From NCBI GenBank assembly GCA_029937205.1, contig JAPYQV010000024.1, forward strand, positions 1 to 14,270: 14,270 bases of DNA, written 5' to 3'. The translations under genes were made by a program, and so were the position numbers. Every line of letters begins with the position of its first letter. Positions within the stretch are counted from its first letter, which is position 1. The notes beneath the pieces were generated by a model that was not told the DNA's origin, ran no database searches, and worked only from the letters and a program-made list of their open reading frames with translations. Shown here in pieces: positions 1-6,483 of this stretch. This stretch comes from Alphaproteobacteria bacterium. Lineage in GTDB: Bacteria; Pseudomonadota; Alphaproteobacteria; UBA828.

Positions 1-518
1 CCAAGGCGATCAATTTCGGCATCATCTACGGCATCAGCCCGTTCGGCCTGGCGCGCCAGCTCGGCGTGGCGCAGAGTGTGGCCAAAGCCTATATTGAGGC
101 TTACTTCGCGCGCTATCCCGGCATCAAGGATTATATGGAGCACACCAAGAAGGCGGCGCATGCCGAGGGCTTCGTTACCACCCTCTACGGTCGGCGCATT
201 CATCTCCCCGGCATCAACGAGAAGAACCCCGCCCATCGCGGTTTCTCCGAACGCGCCGCTATCAATGCGCCGATTCAGGGCACCGCCGCCGATATCATCA
301 AGCGTGCCATGATCGTCATGGAGGCGACCTTGGCGGCCGACGGCTTAAAGGCGCGCATGCTGCTCCAGGTGCATGACGAATTGATCTTCGAGGTGCCGCT
401 CGAAGAGGCCGACGCCACCGCCCAAACCGTGCGCCGCGTGATGGAGAATGCCGCCCATCTCGATGTCCCGCTTATCGTCGATACCGGCAGCGCAGACAAT
501 TGGGCCGAGGCGCACTAG
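1..518 (+). CDS. polA: DNA polymerase I, C-terminal end (partial)
   Basis: This is the 3' end of DNA polymerase I, which fills gaps after primer removal and nucleotide excision. The reading frame enters from the left edge (codons begin at base 3) and gives about 171 residues of the polymerase domain. The first residues, KAINFGIIYGIS, belong to the fingers/motif B region that contacts the incoming nucleotide. Further on are ERAAINAPIQGTAADIIK and, at about bases 367-384, the motif C signature QVHDEL, whose acidic residues bind the catalytic metal. The chain ends in TAG about 40 residues after motif C, as usual for this family, so the C terminus looks complete. The exonuclease domains lie outside the window. 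The next gene is convergent, so polA ends its transcription unit here. Identity is very secure. Confidence 0.96.
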   Translation, partial: KAINFGIIYGISPFGLARQLGVAQSVAKAYIEAYFARYPGIKDYMEHTKKAAHAEGFVTTLYGRRIHLPGINEKNPAHRGFSERAAINAPIQGTAADIIKRAMIVMEATLAADGLKARMLLQVHDELIFEVPLEEADATAQTVRRVMENAAHLDVPLIVDTGSADNWAEAH

Positions 519-540
519 CGCATTTCACGCTCGCATGCGC
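518..540. other. inverted repeat just after the polA stop
   Basis: GCGCAT (518-523) and ATGCGC (535-540) form a perfect 6-bp inverted repeat with an 11-base loop, overlapping the polA stop codon. A competing pair, CTCGC at 530-534 and GCGAG just downstream, overlaps it. There is no T-tract, so it is not a classical intrinsic terminator. It lies in the 121-base gap between two convergent genes and could aid 3'-end formation on either strand or be part of a REP-like dispersed element. Nothing else is evident in this gap. Confidence 0.25.
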
Positions 541-639
541 GCCCGCGAGATGCTCTAGCTCTTCGGTATTGAAGCAAATCACAAACCGGCAACAATGTCG
601 CAGATGATTCCACCTGCTCGGGATTTGCTCTCGCGCCGC

Positions 640-1041
640 TTAATCCTCGCCGGAAAACTCCACCAGACCGTCCTTGTAATCGGCCCAGGGGACGCGGTCC
701 TGCACCCAGATATGGCGTTCCGGCGTCACCCGCCCGGGCTCGTCCAGAGTACCGGCGGTGATATGGGTATGGTCATGCGCGCCGTGGTAATCGAACTGGA
801 TTTGGCTGCCGCAGGCGCCGCAAAACAAGCGGCTGGCGCTGTCCGAGGAGCGATAGCTGTGCGGCTTGCCGGCGGTGAAGCGGAACTTGTCATGCGCCAC
901 ACCGAGCCAGGTGACGAAAGCCGCGCCCGAGGCCTTGCGGCACATGCCGCAATGACAATGGGAGGCACTCTCCCCGGTGCCGTCGATCTCATAACGCAGC
1001 GCGCCGCACAGGCAGCCGCCGGTTAACTTATCGCCGCTCAT
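640..1041 (-). CDS. GFA/CENP-V family zinc-binding protein
   Basis: A 133-residue protein of the GFA family, named after glutathione-dependent formaldehyde-activating enzyme. These are small zinc proteins thought to act on glutathione adducts, but most members have no proven substrate. The pattern is clear: GGCLCGALRYE with C10 and C12, then CHCGMCRK with C29, C31 and C34, then FCGACGSQI with C74 and C77, followed by HITAGTLDEP and a HIWV segment typical of the C-terminal half. The cysteines are all present and the length is typical. The frame is open to a TTG at 1059, but ATG at 1041 is preceded five bases away by GAGAGG, so I start there. It is divergent from the PAS kinase remnant and convergent with polA. 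The family is confident; the specific reaction is unknown. Confidence 0.9.
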   Translation of the reverse strand: MSGDKLTGGCLCGALRYEIDGTGESASHCHCGMCRKASGAAFVTWLGVAHDKFRFTAGKPHSYRSSDSASRLFCGACGSQIQFDYHGAHDHTHITAGTLDEPGRVTPERHIWVQDRVPWADYKDGLVEFSGED

Positions 1042-1046
1042 CGTTA

Positions 1047-1052
1047 CCTCTC
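1047..1052 (-). promoter_or_regulatory. ribosome binding site deciding the GFA-family start
   Basis: On the minus strand GAGAGG lies five bases before ATG at 1041. The TTG at 1059 upstream has no comparable site, so the shorter protein is preferred. Confidence 0.7.
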
Positions 1053-1118
1053 TTTGCAACTGTTAATTAGTTCTAAGGACCTGTATAAATATGCCGTTAG
1101 ATTAGTATGCACCCCATA

Positions 1119-1124
1119 ATTATA
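1119..1124 (-). promoter_or_regulatory. candidate -10 element for the GFA-family gene
   Basis: The minus strand reads a perfect TATAAT here, in an AT-rich stretch that stands out from the GC-rich coding DNA. The -35 position 17 bases upstream is A-rich and matches poorly. Transcription would begin near 1112, leaving a leader of about 70 bases. The position is plausible but based on one hexamer. Confidence 0.35.
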
Positions 1125-1153
1125 AGACATTTAGGCAGTATTTTTCCGTCTTT

Positions 1154-1203
1154 GTATAGGATTTATTGAGCTCAATCGAAACATATCCATCTCTTTCCTA
1201 TAC
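1154..1203. promoter_or_regulatory. inverted repeats in the divergent promoter region
   Basis: A perfect 8-bp inverted repeat, GTATAGGA (1154-1161) and TCCTATAC (1196-1203), spans a separate perfect 12-bp palindrome, ATTGAGCTCAAT (1165-1176). The right arm contains TATACT (1199-1204 including the next base), a fair -10 element for the rightward kinase gene. The location between divergent genes and just upstream of the kinase start at 1227 suggests operator function, but the binding protein is unknown. Confidence 0.35.
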
Positions 1204-1226
1204 TACCATTTAGAGAGAAACACTTC

Positions 1227-2615
1227 ATGTCCAAGCCGGATTTGGACTCGATACGGCACAGCAAAACCGAGCTTGAAAATCAGGTCGCGGAACTTCAGCA
1301 GCGCGTTCTTGAGCTTGAAGACCTCGCCAAGGCGAACGAATCCCGCGAACAAACCGCGCAGCGCTTTGATCTTGCGCTATGGGCGACGAACTCTTCCATA
1401 TGGGACTGGGACGTTCAACAAAAACTGTTCTGGAGTTCGCCTGGAAATCAGCTTCTGTACGACCGCGGTGACGACGAAATCACCGAGCCCTTCGATATCG
1501 AGGATGATGCCGACCCTTGGCCGCAACACCTGCATCCCGATGACCGTGAACCTACCTTGCAGCACCTGCGCGATCACCTCGCCAAGGATACCGCACTGGA
1601 CTTGGAATACCGCTACCGGATGCCCGATGGTGAGTATCGTTGGATTCGCTCCTTCGGCCGGGCGGTCCGAGCACCGGACGGCACGCCGTTACGCGTGGTC
1701 GGGTCGAGCGCCGACATCACAAAACGCAAGCGCGCAGAAGATGAAGCCGGGCGCTTTCGTGAGGCGGTGGACAATGCTTCCGAGGGTTTCGCGCTCTATG
1801 ACGCGGACGAGCGTTTTGTTTTCGCCAACAAGCGCTACCAGGAATTGTATCCTGAAGTCGGACATCTTCTGATTCCGGGAGTGCAACGGGAGACAATCCG
1901 CCAAGCGTATTTTGCCACCGGCGCGATGCCGAACGTCCTGGGCCGCGCCGATGAGTTCACCAAAGAGTTTAGCCAGCGACTAATATCTCCCGGCTCGTTC
2001 GACTTGCAACTCGCCAACGGCACCTGGGTCAAATACAGCGATCACGTATTGCCGGACGGCGGCATTGTCTGTGTGCGCACCGATATCACGGACATCAAGC
2101 AGCGTGATGCCTATTACCAGGCGCTGTTTGACAGTGAAACGGTCGGCGTCACGATCACCCGCGCCGATGGCAGCTATGTCGCCACCAACAGCGTTTACCA
2201 ACGCATGCTCGGCTATAGCGGTGCGGAGCTGTTGGCCATGCGCTGGCAGGATGTCAGCCACGCCGATGAGATCGGCCGCATTGATTCCGATATTCACGCC
2301 ATGCGCGCCGGCACCGGCAGCGGCTTGATATTCGAGAAGCGCTTTGCTCCCAAGGACGGCGGTATCGTCTGGGCGCGCCTGAACATGGCGCTCATCCACG
2401 ATGAATCGAGCGCCGAGCCGCACCAGTTCGCACTGGTCGAGAACATTACACAGCAGGTGGAGGCCAAACAGGCGCTTCGGGACAGCGAGTTGCGCTTTCG
2501 TACGATATTCGAAGACGAGGCAATTGGCATTGCATCGGTGAGCATGGATGGCGTCATGCTGCAATGCAATCCGGCATGGTCCGATATGCTCGGCTACGAG
2601 GGGGGGGGAGCTTGA
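1227..2615 (+). pseudogene. kinase remnant, fragment 1: coiled coil plus PAS 1-3 and part of PAS 4
   Basis: This 462-residue piece is the longest uninterrupted part of the broken kinase. Residues about 10-42 form a heptad-like coiled coil. PAS 1 covers about 45-165 and ends in the PAC-type ADITKRKRAEDE; PAS 2 about 176-292 ends in DITDIKQRD; PAS 3 about 295-417 ends in VENITQQ; PAS 4 begins near 420 and is cut at LGYEGGGA by the frameshift. It has its own start and ribosome site, so it could still yield a PAS-only protein, but with no catalytic domain. Most gene finders would call it an intact PAS-domain gene. Confidence 0.7.
2600..2608 (+). repeat. G9 homopolymer at the first frameshift
   Basis: Nine consecutive G bases lie in the PAS 4 coding region. 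With eight, the frame runs on as YEGGELDGTHW into the rest of PAS 4; with nine it ends at TGA 2613-2615. Such tracts slip readily in replication and are also common sequencing-error sites. Confidence 0.85.
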
Positions 2616-2895
2616 CGGCACGCACTGGTCGGTCTTTACCCATGCGGACGACATCGCCGAGAACAAGCAGCAATCCAATCGGCTGCTGAGCGGCGAGATC
2701 ACCAGTTTCCAGCTGGAAAAACGGTTCATCCGCAAGGACGGCGGCGTGCTGTGGGGCCGCCTCACGGTGTCCCTTGTCGGCAAGGGCATCGAGCATGCAC
2801 GTTTTCGCATTGCCATGATTGAGGATATTACGGAGCGCAAAAACGCCGAATCCGCTTTGCGCGAAAGCGAGCAGAATCTGCGCGACAGCGAGTAA
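2616..2895 (+). pseudogene. kinase remnant, fragment 2: rest of PAS 4
   Basis: Reading in the +1-shifted frame, this segment completes PAS 4, from the stretch LDGTHWSVFTHADD to the PAC-type end MIEDITERKNAESALRESE. It stops at TAA 2893-2895. Since the same frame continues directly into KLRRIF, a single C-to-T or G-to-T change in a Gln or Glu codon explains the stop. No credible start codon with a ribosome site lies near its 5' end. Confidence 0.7.
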
Positions 2896-3351
2896 AAACT
2901 GCGCCGGATATTCGATTCTGCAGCTGTCGGAATCACCACCAATGATTTGGAAGGCCGCTATATCGAATCCAACGCTGCCTATCAAAAAATGTTGGGCCGG
3001 AGCGAAGTAGAATTACGGCAAACGACATATCAGGAACTCACCCACCCCGACGATAGAGCCATAGAAGCACTGGCGAGCGCGGACCTGCTGGATGGGCGCG
3101 CAGGAAATTTTCAGATGAATAAGAGATATCTGCACAAGGATGGCTCAACCATCTGGATTAATATGCATTCCTCTGCGCTGAAAAACGCCGCCGGATCGCC
3201 AATCGGCACCATCGCTATTGTCGAAGATATTACCGAACGAAAACGCATTGAGGATGAACTCAAAGTAAGCGAAGCGCGACTGGCGGAATCGCAACGCATT
3301 GCCGGCTTCGGCAATTGGGTCTGGGATATTGAGACCGACGACATCGCCTAG
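2896..3351 (+). pseudogene. kinase remnant, fragment 3: PAS 5 and start of PAS 6
   Basis: Same frame as fragment 2. PAS 5 runs from KLRRIFDSAAVGI to the PAC-type end IVEDITERKRIEDEL near base 3255. A linker, SEARLAESQRIAGFGNWVWD, then begins PAS 6. The piece ends at TAG 3349-3351, where family members usually have Trp before SDxIYRI; a TGG to TAG transition would produce it. An internal ATG at 2947 exists but without a good ribosome site. Confidence 0.7.
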
Positions 3352-3828
3352 TCTGACGGAATCTACAGAATTTTCGGCCGCACTTTCGAAGAATTTGGCG
3401 GAAATGATCGTGCGTTTTATGACGCGGTCCACCCGGAGGATCAGGCGCGGGTCAAAGAAGCAGTGCGCCGGACCCTGGAAGAAGGCGAGCCGTACAGCAT
3501 CGACTACCGGGTGGTCTGGCCCGACGGCAGCGTTCATGCAATGTATGAGCGCGGCGAGCTGACCACAGATGCGGTGGGCAAGCCTTTGCGCATGAGCGGC
3601 ACGACGCAGGATATCACCGCGCGAAAACAAATCGAGGAACAGCTTCTACAGGCCCAGAAGATGGAAGCCGTCGGCCAACTCACCGGCGGCGTGGCGCACG
3701 ATTTCAACAATTTGCTGGCCGTGATGATGGGCAATCTGGAGCTTATCGGCGCCGTGTGGACACCGACGGCCCGGTCAGCGAGATGGTCGGACGCGGTGTC
3801 AAAGCGGCGGAGCGTGGCGCGGCTTTAA
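3352..3828 (+). pseudogene. kinase remnant, fragment 4: PAS 6 and H-box
   Basis: Still in the same frame, this piece carries the body of PAS 6 (SDGIYRIFG to GTTQDITARKQIEEQL) and the phosphoacceptor helix QLTGGVAHDFNNLLAVMMGN with its histidine codon at 3697-3699. After NLELIG the frame is lost and reads nonsense to a TAA ending at 3828. The true continuation lies one frame over, beginning with RRVDTDGP. Confidence 0.7.
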
Positions 3829-4784
3829 CCCATCGGCTGCTTGCCTTCTCGCGCAAACAGACATTGCTGCCGACGACGATCGATCTCAACCTTCTGATCT
3901 CCGATATGGCGGATATGTTGCGCCGTACATTGGGCGAAACCATCGACGTCGTGACCATTGAAACGGAGAATTTATGGCTCTGCGTTGCCGATCAGCCGCA
4001 GCTCGAAAATGCATTACTGAACCTGTCGATCAATGCCCGCGACGCCATGCCGCGGGGCGGGCGCCTCAAAATCGAAGCGGCAAATATTTCTCTCCCCGAT
4101 GAGGTTGCGGCCAAACGGGCCGATGTCGATCCCGGCGACTATGTCGTGCTCATCGTTTCCGATACCGGCTGCGGCATTGCGGAAGACACCCTCGGCCACG
4201 TATTTGAGCCGTTCTTCACCACGAAAGATGTCGGTAAGGGTTCCGGGCTCGGCCTTAGTATGGTCTACGGCTTTGCCAAGCAGTCCGGCGGGGCGGCGGT
4301 CATAACCAGCACACTGGGCGACGGCACCGAGGTCAAACTCTATCTTCCGGTATGGGCCGGACACGGCGAAGAGATCGCCGACAACCAATCGATAGCGGAA
4401 ATTCCGCGGTCTCAAGGGGAGCGCGTCCTGGTTGTCGAGGATGACGACGAGGTGCGTGCGTTTGCGGTCTCGCTTCTTTCCGATGTCGGGTATGACACCG
4501 TAGAGGCCGATACCGCTCAAACCGCGCTCACTGTATTGGATCGAACGGGCGCGATAGACTTGGTGCTTTCCGACGTGGTGTTGCCGGGCGCCATGAACGG
4601 ACCGGACTTAATGGCCGAATTCCGACGGCGCGTTCCGGCGATAAAAATCATCTACATGACCGGCTATGCGGAGCAGGCGTTTGATCACACCGGAGAGCTG
4701 GAAGAAGGCACGCGCCTCATTCAGAAGCCATTCAAGAAAACCGACTTCGCCAATGCCATTCGCGAGACATTGGACGAAGTGTAG
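3756..4784 (+). pseudogene. kinase remnant, fragment 5: HATPase plus receiver domain
   Basis: A 342-codon open stretch beginning at a GTG. It holds the second dimerisation helix (AAERGAALTHRLLAFSRKQ), then the HATPase domain with N-box NLSINARDAMP (about 89-99), G1 box DTGCGI (136-141), F-box FEPFFTTK and G2 box GKGSGLGLS (160-168), then a receiver domain from about 223. The receiver has VVEDDDEV, the phosphoacceptor Asp at 273 in LSDVVLPG, and the conserved Lys at 324 in QKPF. All catalytic signatures survive, but the piece lacks the phosphoacceptor histidine and the GTG has no visible ribosome site. Expression on its own is unlikely but not excluded. Confidence 0.65.
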
Positions 4785-4809
4785 ACCGGCGGACGAAGCG
4801 TAGGCCGGC
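4772..4809 (+). repeat. 19-bp tandem repeat across the kinase stop codon
   Basis: GGACGAAGTGTAGACCGGC (4772-4790) is followed at once by GGACGAAGCGTAGGCCGGC (4791-4809), differing at two bases. The first copy contains the last codons and TAG stop of the kinase. It looks like a small local duplication. Confidence 0.8.
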
Positions 4810-4912
4810 GCACAGCCTTTACTCTGGTGCCCTCAGTCCGTCCGGCTTGCATTTTCGGCTGCCCTTCCCGCCAATGGTCTGACCGCGCCCAGATTCGGGC
4901 GTTGCAATAAAT

Positions 4913-4917
4913 GGAGG
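4913..4917 (+). promoter_or_regulatory. ribosome binding site deciding the puuE start
   Basis: GGAGG is five bases before ATG 4923. The alternative in-frame ATG at 4911 overlaps this motif and has no site of its own. Confidence 0.75.
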
Positions 4918-4922
4918 CGGTG

Positions 4923-5849
4923 ATGCAATCACCATCAGATCACGATTGGCCACGGGATTATGTCGGTTATGGGGCCAACCCGCCCGATCCCGCATGGCCC
5001 GGCGGCGCGCGTGTCGCCGTCAATTTCAATCTCAATTACGAATGCGGCGGCGAAGCCAATATCCTCGACGGCGACGATGCCTCGGAAGGCATGCTCAACG
5101 ATATTGGTTTCCCGCCGGTACCGGGCAAGCGTAATCCGCTCGCCGAATCGGCGTTCGAGTATGGCTCGCGCGTTGGCGTCTGGCGGGTGCTACGCATTTT
5201 CAAACGGTTTGACGTAAAAATTAGCGTGCTCGGCGTCACCACGGCGCTTGAACGCAACCCGGAAGTGACGCGTGCCTTTGTCGAGGGCGGCCATGAGATC
5301 GTCAGCCATGGTCTGCGCTGGATCGATTATAATTTCGTCGATGAGCATGACGAGCGCGTCCATATCCATCAGGCTGCGGAGCGTATCCAACGCTTAACCG
5401 AGGTCAAGCCGGTGGGTTGGATGACCGGTCGGCCCGGTGCAAACACGCGCCGCCTTCTGGTCGAGCATGGCGGTTTTCATTACGACCGCGATGCGCTGAA
5501 CGATGAACTGCCCTACTGGGTCACGGTTACGGGCATGCCCCATCTCGTCATCCCTTACTCCTACGAAACCAATGACAATCGCTGCGATCAATCGAATGGC
5601 TTCGCCCAGGCGGATGATTTTTTCCAGTATATGCGTGACGCCTTTGATCTCCTGCACGAAGAAGGCGCGGATTCGCCACGGCTGCTCTCGATCGGCCTGC
5701 ACGACCGATTGATAGGCCGCCCGGCCCGCGCTGTTGGCTTGATCAAACTTCTCAAACATATGCAGGACAAGGGAGATGTGTGGTTTTGCACCGGCGCCGA
5801 TATCGCTTCCCATTGGCGCAAAACCCACCCCTACGAGGCGCCGTCGTAA
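4923..5849 (+). CDS. puuE: cofactor-free allantoinase, polysaccharide deacetylase fold (PuuE-like)
   Basis: This 308-residue protein matches the PuuE allantoinase family, which opens the hydantoin ring of allantoin to allantoate in purine degradation and is cytoplasmic. Family hallmarks in order are PRDYVGYGANPPDPAWP near the N terminus, LNYECGGEANILDGD, FEYGSRVGVWR, the NodB-fold segment EGGHEIVSHGLRWIDY, VGWMTGRPGANTRRL, LPYWV followed by PHLVIPYSYETND, and SIGLHDRLIGRPAR. The length equals that of known PuuE proteins, and there is no signal peptide. ATG 4923 is chosen over 4911 because of GGAGG. No other purine catabolism gene is in the window, so the substrate rests on similarity alone; another deacetylase-type activity is possible. 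It begins 138 bases after the kinase remnant and converges on the next gene with six bases between stops. Confidence 0.88.
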   Translation: MQSPSDHDWPRDYVGYGANPPDPAWPGGARVAVNFNLNYECGGEANILDGDDASEGMLNDIGFPPVPGKRNPLAESAFEYGSRVGVWRVLRIFKRFDVKISVLGVTTALERNPEVTRAFVEGGHEIVSHGLRWIDYNFVDEHDERVHIHQAAERIQRLTEVKPVGWMTGRPGANTRRLLVEHGGFHYDRDALNDELPYWVTVTGMPHLVIPYSYETNDNRCDQSNGFAQADDFFQYMRDAFDLLHEEGADSPRLLSIGLHDRLIGRPARAVGLIKLLKHMQDKGDVWFCTGADIASHWRKTHPYEAPS

Positions 5850-5855
5850 CCCGCT

Positions 5856-6452
5856 TCAGGCGGCGCGGCGAATCTTCGCGGCGAGCGCCGACATGCGCAT
5901 ACTGGCGAACATCGACAGCACCACACCGCCGGCAAGGGCGTAAAGCCCCGGGTGGAGATGGACATCGGCGATCAGGCTGAAATTGACCGCCGCGATGGCA
6001 ATCGCCATGAGGAAGACATCAAGCATCGACCAGCGGCCGAGCATCTCGGCGCGCCCGAGGCGGCGTTCGAATTTATCCGAGTGCGCGTCCGGGCTGCGCC
6101 ACAGCCGGTAGGAAATGAGAATTTTAGCCAGCGGAAAGAGTATGGAGAAAATCAACAGGACGCTGAACAACAAATATTGGCCGCGCGCCAGCAAGGCCTC
6201 GAGCGCCTGCAGTACCGAAACTCTGTCTTCGAAGAAAAACAGCCGGCGCACCGACATGATGGGAATCAGCCAGCCGCCCACCAACAGGCCGGCCGCGGTG
6301 AACAGCGCCAGGCCGAGCAGCCGGTCGGGGCCGCGGGCGTGTGCGGCAAGACTGTTTTCCGCACGCGCTGAAAACAGCGCGCCAAATATTTGCCGTGGAA
6401 ACATTGCAGCACCCGATTTAAACACAAACCACATATGGGCATTGCCGCCCAT
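5856..6452 (-). CDS. PqiA-like inner-membrane protein
   Basis: A protein of about 198 residues resembling one half of PqiA (paraquat-inducible protein A), a four-helix membrane module that in E. coli accompanies MCE-domain lipid-transport proteins. Four hydrophobic segments are seen: LLGLALFTAAGLLVGGWLIP, LLFSVLLIFSILFPLAKILI, WSMLDVFLMAIAIAAVNFSLI and LYALAGGVVLSMFASM. The motifs FSILFPLAKI and RWSMLDVFLMA are the recognisable family signatures. The open frame extends into the uvrB 3' end, so the start is uncertain: ATG 6452 (after a GGCGG), 6434 and 6404 are all possible. It sits 31 bases downstream of uvrB on the same strand and may be cotranscribed. No MCE-domain partner is in the window. 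Its own function is not known. Confidence 0.75.
   Translation of the reverse strand: MGGNAHMWFVFKSGAAMFPRQIFGALFSARAENSLAAHARGPDRLLGLALFTAAGLLVGGWLIPIMSVRRLFFFEDRVSVLQALEALLARGQYLLFSVLLIFSILFPLAKILISYRLWRSPDAHSDKFERRLGRAEMLGRWSMLDVFLMAIAIAAVNFSLIADVHLHPGLYALAGGVVLSMFASMRMSALAAKIRRAA
6341..6381 (-). promoter_or_regulatory. three overlapping, mutually exclusive hairpins
   Basis: Within 41 bases, three perfect stems compete. H1 pairs 6341-6346 (GTGCGG) with 6359-6364 (CCGCAC). H2 pairs 6352-6359 (CTGTTTTC) with 6370-6377 (GAAAACAG). H3 pairs 6364-6370 with 6375-6381 (CGCGCTG, loop AAAA, CAGCGCG). H1 and H3 almost abut, sharing only base 6364, while H2 excludes both. This sits in the N-terminal coding part of the PqiA-like gene, before its first membrane segment. 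The layout resembles an attenuator, but function is only inferred. Confidence 0.35.
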
Positions 6453-6483
6453 AATACCAGCCGCCGCGACGATGCGCCCGGGA

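Larger units (their letters stand above)
1227..4784 (+). pseudogene. multi-PAS hybrid histidine kinase, decayed (two frameshifts, two stops)
   Basis: Joined across its lesions, this encodes a sensor kinase of about 1185 residues: an N-terminal coiled coil, six PAS domains, a dimerisation/phosphoacceptor domain (HDFNN, His codon 3697-3699), a HATPase domain and a C-terminal receiver. There is no membrane segment, so it would be cytoplasmic. Homology continues smoothly across four defects: one extra G in a G9 run (2600-2608), TAA at 2893-2895 where SE-[Q/E]-KLRRIF is expected, TAG at 3349-3351 where a Trp of WSDGIYRIFG is expected, and a one-base loss near 3745-3753 inside the region after the H-box. 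The start is ATG 1227, nine bases after GAGAG. Each lesion alone could be a sequencing error; together they indicate decay. The original signal and output are not deducible. Confidence 0.85.

Noticed and set aside
595..1026. A 143-codon + strand frame over the GFA-family gene
   Set aside because: The minus strand encodes all zinc-binding cysteines at the expected spacing and has a ribosome site; the + frame is a shadow.
1980..2942. A 320-codon open frame on the - strand
   Set aside because: It is antisense to the PAS kinase remnant, where the + strand shows clear PAS homology; the minus translation is not recognisable.
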